6,555 nt of DNA, from NCBI GenBank assembly GCA_900548745.1, contig URLQ01000149.1, forward strand, positions 1 to 6,555, read 5' to 3'. Position numbers and translations under genes: made by a program. Below the pieces are notes generated by a model. That model saw nothing but the letters and a program-made list of their open reading frames with translations. It made no database searches and was not told where the DNA came from. Below are positions 1 through 4,538 of this stretch, piece by piece; within the stretch, counting starts at the first letter, position 1, and every line of letters begins with the position of its first letter. Source of the stretch: an uncultured Prevotella sp. (GTDB lineage: Bacteria; Bacteroidota; Bacteroidia; Bacteroidales; Bacteroidaceae).

Positions 1-1148
1 TCCTCGTGGGCAAAACGGCGGTTGCTCTTTATCACGCAGTGGACAAGTCGCCAGCGCAGCACCTCGCCCTCTTCGTTCATGTCGAAGATAACGCTGTATG
101 TCAGTTTCTCTTCGTCGGGACGCAGAGAACAGATGTAGTTACACAGTCTTTCCGGAAGCATCGGTATGGTGCGGTCTACGAGATATACGCTTGTGGCGCG
201 CTTCACCGCCTCCTTGTCTATCACGGAGCCTTCGGTGACATAGTGCGACACGTCGGCAATGTGTACTCCCACTTCCCATAGTCCTTTCGACAGCTCCCTT
301 ATGGACAGGGCGTCGTCGAAGTCCTTGGCATCGTGAGGGTCAATGGTAAAGGTGGTGACATTGCGGAAGTCCTCGCGCTCCCTGTAGTCCTCCTCCGTTA
401 TGGTAGGGTCGATTTTCTCCGCCGCATCCTCCACGTTCTTCGGATATTTGTATGGCAGGCTGTACTGTGCGAGGATGGAATTCATCTCCGCATCGTTGTT
501 GCCAGTCTCGCCAAGCACGTCAACCACCTCGCCGATCATGTTCTTGTTGTCCTTCGTCGGCCACTGTGTAATCTTTACCACAGCCTTGTCGTTGCTCTTT
601 CCTCCCTTCAGCTTGCGCTTGGGTATGATAACGTCGTTGACGAAGATATTGCCGTCGGAGATAAGGAAAGCGAAGTCCTTCTCCACGCGGAGTCTGCCCA
701 CGAAGGTATCCTTAGCCCTCTTGATGATGCTTGTCACCATAGCCTCTCGGATATGGTTCTTGCGGCGAGCCATGAGAGTAAACTGCACCTTGTCGCCGGT
801 GAGGGCGAACATGGAGTTTCTCTCAGCCACGAAGATTGGTGCTGCTCCATCGTCGGGAATGACAGTATTCTTGCCGTTCGGCTTGCGTTGGAAGGTGCCT
901 TCCTGCACCTGTCCGTTCATGTTCAGTTGGTATGCGCTGTCTCCTTTCCTTACCAGGAAGTCGTCCCATGCCATCTCTTCCATCACGTCGACGGCAAGCA
1001 TCTTTGCCGGATGCGTGTCGAGTCTGAGTGCTCTGAATATCTCTTTAAAACTATGTTGCTTATCTGGATTTTGAACAAAGAAGTCCTGCAGTTTCTCTGC
1101 AATCTGCTTTTTGTTCAGTCTTCTTCTTCCTTTTCCGCCTTTTGCCAT
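1..1148 (-). CDS. rnr: Ribonuclease R, N-terminal 382 codons (partial, runs off left edge)
   Basis: This encodes a 3'-5' exoribonuclease of the RNB (RNase II/R) family, which degrades structured RNA in the cytoplasm. Translating the minus strand from ATG at 1146-1148 gives one uninterrupted frame to the left edge. Domains in order: a basic start (MAKGGKGRRRLNKKQ), a winged-helix-like segment (about 10-70), a first cold-shock RNA-binding domain (about 78-135), a second (about 144-213), then the start of the RNB catalytic domain. Catalytic motif DPHDAKDFDDA lies at 270-280, so D270, D276, D278 and D279 match the four metal-binding aspartates of E. coli RNase R in spacing. HIADVSHYV (296-304) and a SVYLVDRTIPMLPE stretch (about 318-332) are further family hallmarks. 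Family members are usually over 700 residues, so roughly half is present; the rest of RNB and the S1 domain would lie left of the window. The two cold-shock domains argue for RNase R rather than RNase II. No frameshift was seen. Confidence 0.95.
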   Translation of the reverse strand, partial: MAKGGKGRRRLNKKQIAEKLQDFFVQNPDKQHSFKEIFRALRLDTHPAKMLAVDVMEEMAWDDFLVRKGDSAYQLNMNGQVQEGTFQRKPNGKNTVIPDDGAAPIFVAERNSMFALTGDKVQFTLMARRKNHIREAMVTSIIKRAKDTFVGRLRVEKDFAFLISDGNIFVNDVIIPKRKLKGGKSNDKAVVKITQWPTKDNKNMIGEVVDVLGETGNNDAEMNSILAQYSLPYKYPKNVEDAAEKIDPTITEEDYREREDFRNVTTFTIDPHDAKDFDDALSIRELSKGLWEVGVHIADVSHYVTEGSVIDKEAVKRATSVYLVDRTIPMLPERLCNYICSLRPDEEKLTYSVIFDMNEEGEVLRWRLVHCVIKSNRRFAHE

Positions 1149-1194
1149 AATCGTAATATATTATGTTAGTATTAGTATTATGATGCGAAGTTAC

Positions 1195-1229
1195 GAAAAA
1201 TATTCGTTACTTGTTCTCTCCGCAGCAAA
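1195..1229 (-). promoter_or_regulatory. Tentative rnr promoter
   Basis: On the minus strand, TATTTTTC (1195-1202) is a 7/8 match to the Bacteroidetes -7 element TAnnTTTG. TTTG (1226-1229) lies upstream with a 23-nt spacer, a little longer than the usual 19-21. A second near match, TAACTTCG, is at 1186-1193. The region also has several TTACG/CGTAA motifs, including arms GTTACGAA (1190-1197) and TTCGTTAC (1203-1210) around the -7 element. This is a weak call. Confidence 0.25.
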
Positions 1230-1264
1230 TTTGTGTCTTCTTTGTTACGATTATTTAGCAATTA

Positions 1265-1320
1265 CATAAAAGAAAAAAGCACACTGCCAATAAATGTGCA
1301 GTGTGCTTTTTTCTTTTATG
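1265..1320. terminator. Perfect 23-bp-stem bidirectional rho-independent terminator
   Basis: The left arm 1265-1287 and right arm 1298-1320 are exact reverse complements (23 bp) around a 10-nt loop (1288-1297). The GC-richer core is GCACACTGC/GCAGTGTGC. Outside it are A6-G-A4 on one side and T6-C-T4 on the other, so either strand gives a hairpin followed by a U-rich run. On the minus strand it would stop transcription from the 495-aa secreted-protein gene before rnr. It lies about 130 nt past that gene's stop codon. Confidence 0.88.
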
Positions 1321-1321
1321 A

Positions 1322-1353
1322 GTAGACAAGTAGACGAGTAGACAAGTAGACAA
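1322..1353. repeat. Four tandem octamers GTAGACAA (left array)
   Basis: Four head-to-tail 8-bp units occupy 1322-1329, 1330-1337, 1338-1345 and 1346-1353. Three are GTAGACAA and the second is GTAGACGA. They follow the terminator stem directly. A related but degenerate array in the opposite orientation lies at 1414-1453. The unit is too short, and has no spacers, for a CRISPR. Confidence 0.85.
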
Positions 1354-1371
1354 GGAGATTAGTTCTCCTTG
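1351..1371. other. Small hairpin between the two octamer arrays
   Basis: CAAGGAGA (1351-1358) and TCTCCTTG (1364-1371) are exact reverse complements around a 5-nt loop TTAGT. The left arm uses the last three bases of the final left-array octamer. A second small stem, GCTG/CAGC with loop CTCG, follows at about 1378-1389. If the flanking arrays pair with each other, these would be branches inside the enclosing stem. Confidence 0.5.
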
Positions 1372-1413
1372 ATGATTGCTGCTCGCAGCCTTGAACAGGT
1401 AATGCAAATATCC

Positions 1414-1453
1414 TTGTCAACTCGTTTACTCGTTAACTTGTCAACTCGTCTTA
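1414..1453. repeat. Five degenerate octamers in inverted orientation (right array)
   Basis: The units are TTGTCAAC (1414-1421), TCGTTTAC (1422-1429), TCGTTAAC (1430-1437), TTGTCAAC (1438-1445) and TCGTCTTA (1446-1453), consensus TYGTYWAC. Read on the minus strand they are GTWRACRA, the same unit as the left array GTAGACRA but more diverged. The last unit overlaps the stop codon (1451-1453) of the minus-strand gene, so the array sits in the 3' end of that transcript. Confidence 0.75.
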
Positions 1454-2938
1454 CTTAAAAACATGCTTGCTGACAGTTGTCGTGCCGTCTGTATTCTTCA
1501 CGGTCTTGATGAATATACCGTTTGCAGGCTTGTTCACGGCTCTGCCGCTGATGTCAGTCCATGTAACGGTTCCGTCTTCCGCTGCAACGTTTTCAATACC
1601 CGTTGGGTTACTCCATTCTGCCATCTTAGACTTCAGCTTGTTTTCTCCGTCAAGATAGAAGCACTGAACGCCTAACTTCTTGAATCCCTTCTTGAAGGTA
1701 TAGATGATGCGGTCATTTCCTGCCTTCGTAATGAAGTAGTCCTGGTCTGTATAGTCATAAGGAACATCGGTCATATCCTTATCGAAAGTAGCATAAGGAG
1801 ATGTTGTGAAAGTGAAGAGCTCATCATCATAATAGATGTTGTAGTAGAGCTTTTGTGCGTCGAGGTATATACCGTCTTCTGTCTTCATAGGCAATGAGAA
1901 TGTGAATGAAGAATAGTCTCCGTTTTCAGGGTTGCATTCCTTGATAACAGGAGCGGCAGGAGCCTGTTTCGGGTCTTCCCACGGGAAGAACATCGGCTCG
2001 CTGAAGTATTCCAAGGTCTTCACTGTGTTCTTGCCATAGTTGATTGTAAGGAGCTCAGATGTAGTCATCGTCATATCGGTTGTATTGAAAGACAATGTTA
2101 CGCTTTCCTTAGGTGTGTCCTTGTCCAACGGCATGAAGTAGTTGTGTGATGCCATATCAGTGTCGATACCCAGATACTGCTTTCCGGCGAATGTAACATT
2201 CTCACCGTTCAGCTTTCCCTTTATCCATGCTCCCGACACGCTCTTTGACATGCCTTTCACATATACGTCCTCGCCTTCTACCTTCACGAAGATAGGCTGT
2301 GTAGCCTCTATGTTTTCTTTGGTATTGTATTTCATCATATATGAAATGACGTTATTCTCGTCTTTCGGAGCAACGGTCTTGTCCTCCATGACATTGTATG
2401 CCTGTGCCTTGTCGCCGATACCGTGCCATGAGCCGTCAGGACTTGCTATACCGATGAACTGGTCGTCGAGCATCTTCAGTTCCTTGCCGTCCCAGGTGTA
2501 TTGCAGCTCCTGGTCGGCAGGTGTAACAAGGTATGTGTTGAGTTCCTCGCTGTACGACATCTTGTATCCTATAATATAATCGGTGTATGCCGTTCCGTTC
2601 TCGTCCAGGATTTCTTCCTTCTCGATAGTCTGTGGAAGGGTGAAGGTGACGATATTGTTCTCGGGGTCAAGCTTTCCTTTTATCCATGTCTTGGCGTTAT
2701 AGCCGGATATAGGATTATAGAGATAAACTGTTCCGTCTTCTGCGAAAACAGCACTTGTTGCAGAACCGTCGAGTTCGTAAGGGAACATCTGTCCCCAGAA
2801 CTCTGTGCAACCGCTTGTCTTACCGTAAAGAACATATTCCTTACCATCAGGTTTTTCTGTTATAACCTGTGTCAGATCCTGTGCGAACGATGTTAATGCG
2901 GTAATGAACATTGCCGCTGCTGTAAATAATCTCTTCAT
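1451..2938 (-). CDS. Secreted protein with duplicated WIKGKL modules and Fn3-like domain
   Basis: The function is not known and I do not recognise a named gene. The 495-aa product begins with a signal peptide (KRLF, a hydrophobic stretch, then TSFAQ at 16-20, cleavage near 20). Two related modules follow. Module 1 (about 60-175) has VYLYNPISGYNAKTWIKGKL (71-90) then TF at 98-99. Module 2 (about 200-305) has VYVKGMSKSVSGAWIKGKL (225-243) then VTF. Both then run into beta-strand-rich sequence. A fibronectin-III-like segment follows, from the PAAPVI stretch (327-332) to about 442. The tail from 447 (GIENVAAEDG, SGRAVNKPANGIFIK) resembles the C-terminal sorting-type tails of Prevotella exported proteins. 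There are four cysteines overall, and none at the lipobox position. The start at 2938 is chosen for the signal peptide. The leader has no Shine-Dalgarno, only A/T-rich sequence. No convincing promoter was found directly upstream, although a terminator separates it from the preceding gene. A role as a surface or periplasmic binding protein is inference only. Confidence 0.85.
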   Translation of the reverse strand: MKRLFTAAAMFITALTSFAQDLTQVITEKPDGKEYVLYGKTSGCTEFWGQMFPYELDGSATSAVFAEDGTVYLYNPISGYNAKTWIKGKLDPENNIVTFTLPQTIEKEEILDENGTAYTDYIIGYKMSYSEELNTYLVTPADQELQYTWDGKELKMLDDQFIGIASPDGSWHGIGDKAQAYNVMEDKTVAPKDENNVISYMMKYNTKENIEATQPIFVKVEGEDVYVKGMSKSVSGAWIKGKLNGENVTFAGKQYLGIDTDMASHNYFMPLDKDTPKESVTLSFNTTDMTMTTSELLTINYGKNTVKTLEYFSEPMFFPWEDPKQAPAAPVIKECNPENGDYSSFTFSLPMKTEDGIYLDAQKLYYNIYYDDELFTFTTSPYATFDKDMTDVPYDYTDQDYFITKAGNDRIIYTFKKGFKKLGVQCFYLDGENKLKSKMAEWSNPTGIENVAAEDGTVTWTDISGRAVNKPANGIFIKTVKNTDGTTTVSKHVFK

Positions 2939-2961
2939 AAGCTTAAAAGTGTATTATTTTT

Positions 2962-3041
2962 AGGTGTGTATTAGAAGTGTTTATAAAAAACAACGGGCTT
3001 TTCTTGACTTGGAAAAGTCCGTTGTTATAAGGTGTGTATTA
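2962..3041. repeat. 12-bp direct repeat AGGTGTGTATTA flanking the terminator
   Basis: Identical 12-bp copies lie at 2962-2973 and 3030-3041 (TAATACACACCT on the minus strand). One copy abuts the stop codon of the FISUMP-like gene; the other lies 24 nt before the start of the 495-aa gene. They bracket the terminator hairpin. The role is unknown, and this may be a leader motif or remnant of a local duplication. Confidence 0.6.
2984..3025 (-). terminator. Rho-independent terminator after the FISUMP-like gene
   Basis: The arms 2990-3003 and 3012-3025 form a 14-bp stem with one G-U pair around an 8-nt loop. Read on the minus strand the hairpin is followed at once by a T6 run. It sits 17 nt after the stop codon of the 236-aa gene and should end that transcription unit. 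The next gene downstream (ATG at 2938) would then need its own promoter or read-through. Confidence 0.85.
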
Positions 3042-3752
3042 TTATTTTCCTTTGTATACAGGACGGATAGGCATTCCAATATAACCATAGGTGTTGCTGA
3101 TCTTCGAACCAGCCTTAACAGCGAAGAGGTTATAAGGATATGTGCTTCCTGTCGGACGCTCGCTGGTCCACATCTGTACATACTTGCTTGTTCCGTATGC
3201 TTCTCCAGACTCGTCTACACTACCAGATGTAGGAATGAATATGGTGTTTCCGTTCTTGTTGCTTTTTACAAGGAAGCCCGGACGTTCTTTGTCTGTAGTC
3301 CAAGTCCACTCACACTCCTGCATCAGTTCCTCCAGTTCTGTATAGTCTGGCATTCTCCAGTCAGCTCCGAGAGCTACAGTAGCTGCGTCATCCTCCGGGT
3401 CAAGAACAAGCTTGTTGTCGTCGTCGTTGTATTTTGTTCTGTTTTCAGAATTGAATTTCCAAGTGTTTTCAGAATATTCTACTTTCGGTTCAGTCTCGCC
3501 CCATGCGTAATAGTTTCCGATCTCGTCGTCCTTTGTTGCGCCGAGGTTGCATGTTGCCCATTTCACGCTTAGTCCGAGGTCTACATATTCCATAGCAGGC
3601 TCAGGCTTTTCGTCCTCTGTGAAAGTAAGGCTGTCTACATTCTCTATTGTTGTTTTCTGTCCGTCAACCCAAACGTTGACAGTATGTTTTGTCTGTGCAT
3701 TTGTTGCTATTGTTGCTAATGCGAGAAGGGCAAGAGTAAATATCTTTTTCAT
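3042..3752 (-). CDS. Secreted FISUMP-like (C-type-lectin-fold-related) protein
   Basis: The 236-aa product opens with a clear signal peptide (MKKIFTLALLALATIATNAQ, cleavage near 20). A short strand module follows, ending VDSLTF (39-44). The rest matches the repetitive exported-protein domain of Bacteroidetes and Fibrobacter known as the 'major paralogous domain' (FISUMP). Hallmarks are EYVDLGLSVKWATCNLGA (55-72), GNYYAWGE (79-86), a DWRMPDYTELEELM stretch (131-144) and IGMPIRPVY (225-233). Such proteins are typically exported and many have unknown ligands. C68 and C147 are the only cysteines. It lacks the DG-type C-terminal tail seen in its neighbours. The start lies 21 bp after the stop of the small secreted protein gene, on the same strand, so both are probably one operon read from the promoter at 4337-4368. 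A strong terminator follows. Family assignment is confident; function is not. Confidence 0.88.
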   Translation of the reverse strand: MKKIFTLALLALATIATNAQTKHTVNVWVDGQKTTIENVDSLTFTEDEKPEPAMEYVDLGLSVKWATCNLGATKDDEIGNYYAWGETEPKVEYSENTWKFNSENRTKYNDDDNKLVLDPEDDAATVALGADWRMPDYTELEELMQECEWTWTTDKERPGFLVKSNKNGNTIFIPTSGSVDESGEAYGTSKYVQMWTSERPTGSTYPYNLFAVKAGSKISNTYGYIGMPIRPVYKGK

Positions 3753-3773
3753 AATTGTTTCTGATTTAAAGGT

Positions 3774-4245
3774 TTATTTTCTGTTGAATTTAAAAGAAGT
3801 GCCATTGCTTGTACGAACTACATAAACTGATTTGTCGTTATCCGGCAATGTAATGTTGGCTTTACCGTTAGTGTTTGTCGCCATGTTGATAAGCTTTCCG
3901 TCAAGGCTGTAGATAAAAACCTGCTCTCCTTGTCCGAGTCCTTCAACCTCAAGTCCTGAAGGTGTCAGTCTGAAGAGGTTTTTCACGGTATTGTTGTTGA
4001 CTGAACCGATGGCTGTTGTCGTGATATCTCCAAAACAAACGTCTTTCACTTGTGAGTACTCATAGCTCACTTCCTCTGTTGTCGTTTTGATTACCAGCGT
4101 TGCCCCGGTCTTTAAAACTGGCTCGTTGCTAAAGACGAACCCGACTTTACTGTTGTCTTGCATGTGGATTATCACTCCCTCTTCGGCATGTATGCCAAGC
4201 GATGATAATGCAAGTGCAGCAATTAATAATGTTTTTTTTTCTCAT
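3774..4245 (-). CDS. Small secreted protein, reading frame broken at an A9 run after the start codon
   Basis: An intact frame runs from 4238 down to the TAA at 3774-3776, but it is open upstream only to a TGA at 4242-4244. On the minus strand ATG (4243-4245) is followed by AG and nine A's. Read literally, the ATG frame stops after about 32 residues. With eight A's it would read MRKKTLLIAALALSSLGIHA, a textbook signal peptide joined to the intact frame, giving 156 aa. The mature part has a strand-rich N-terminal module ending SQVKDVCFGD (64-73) and a C-terminal domain with VFIYSLDGKLI (109-119), YVVRTSNGTSFKFNRK (141-156). This layout is familiar from small Bacteroidales exported proteins; function is unknown. 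Without slippage only internal starts remain (GTG 4173-4175 or ATG 4161-4163), which lose the signal peptide. Possible explanations are sequencing error, phase variation, slippage during transcription, or early decay. It is the first gene of a probable operon with the FISUMP-like gene. Confidence 0.75.
4232..4240 (-). other. Poly(A)9 homopolymer at codons 2-5 of the small secreted protein gene
   Basis: Nine T's on the plus strand (A9 on the coding strand) sit five bases into the gene. Losing one A restores a full signal peptide in frame with the 133-aa body. Runs of this length are well-known sites of slipped-strand mispairing and of transcriptional slippage, and also of sequencing error. Confidence 0.8.
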
Positions 4246-4336
4246 AGTTTTAAATGTTTTCTTTTTTTCTTAGTCATTTTGTAGCATGAATCATTGCCAC
4301 TTATTATATTTTTGGTGTTATTATTAAAGATCGCTG

Positions 4337-4368
4337 CAAATATATGTAAATTAGTTTTCACAAACAAG
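4337..4368 (-). promoter_or_regulatory. Bacteroidetes-type promoter for the small protein/FISUMP operon
   Basis: On the minus strand TATATTTG (4337-4344) matches TAnnTTTG exactly. CTTG (4365-4368) lies 20 nt upstream, and an alternative TTTG (4361-4364) lies at 16 nt. The expected start is near 4330, leaving a leader of about 85 nt before ATG at 4245. The early transcribed sequence contains TAATAATAACAC, also found downstream of the opposite promoter. Confidence 0.65.
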
Positions 4369-4401
4369 TATTTAGGCATAAAAAGTTATTTTATCTACAA
4401 A

Positions 4402-4415
4402 ACAATGTTCATTGT
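4402..4415. promoter_or_regulatory. 14-bp palindrome, possible operator between divergent promoters
   Basis: ACAATG-TT-CATTGT is a perfect inverted repeat with a 2-bp centre. It lies 33 bp upstream of the leftward -33 element and 54 bp upstream of the rightward one, where a dimeric regulator could affect both. No regulator gene is in the window. In AT-rich DNA a 6-bp-arm palindrome can occur by chance. Confidence 0.35.
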
Positions 4416-4469
4416 GTATGTTTTACAATTAATAATGTTTATAAAATGATTAATTATTTCCGCTTTTTC

Positions 4470-4500
4470 TTTGCAGAAAGACATACAAGTTATATATTTG
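4470..4500 (+). promoter_or_regulatory. Bacteroidetes-type promoter for the Omp28-like gene
   Basis: TTTG (4470-4473), a 19-nt spacer, then TATATTTG (4493-4500) is an exact fit to the Bacteroidetes -33/-7 pattern. Transcription should begin near 4505-4508, giving a leader of about 30 nt that starts in TAATAATAACAC and lacks a Shine-Dalgarno sequence. Confidence 0.75.
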
Positions 4501-4538
4501 CAAGGTAATAATAACACACTTAATGAAAACACTTTTTT

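Larger units (their letters stand above)
4246..4538. other. Divergent intergenic control region (no gene)
   Basis: This 293-bp, strongly AT-rich region separates the leftward secreted-protein operon from the rightward Omp28-like gene. It holds a leftward promoter (4337-4368), a rightward promoter (4470-4500) and a 14-bp palindrome between them (4402-4415). The leftward leader would be about 85 nt and A-rich, and the rightward leader about 30 nt. Neither has a Shine-Dalgarno sequence. No small gene was recognised; a short out-of-frame ATG at 4523 was discounted. Confidence 0.8.

Noticed and set aside
333..1169. Long plus-strand open frames (up to 278 codons) opposite rnr
   Set aside because: The minus strand here encodes unmistakable RNase R with catalytic motifs; the plus-strand frames have no signal peptide, domain or recognisable family and are antisense shadows.
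1322..1453. Possible CRISPR array
   Set aside because: The units are contiguous 8-mers without spacers and in two orientations, and no cas gene is present.
1372..1458. 28-codon plus-strand ORF between the octamer arrays, with AAGGAG 20 nt upstream
   Set aside because: It is very short, poorly spaced from the purine motif, made largely of repeat sequence, and overlaps the end of the opposite-strand gene.
4161..4175. GTG 4175 or ATG 4163 as the true start of the small secreted protein
   Set aside because: The codons just upstream of these in the same frame encode a perfect signal peptide, which would be meaningless if translation began here; a frameshift at the A9 run explains the data better.
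4523..4538. Upstream ATG at 4523 as start or leader peptide for the Omp28-like gene
   Set aside because: It is out of frame (+1) with the 609-aa protein and its short product has no signal peptide; ATG at 4539 gives a clean signal peptide.
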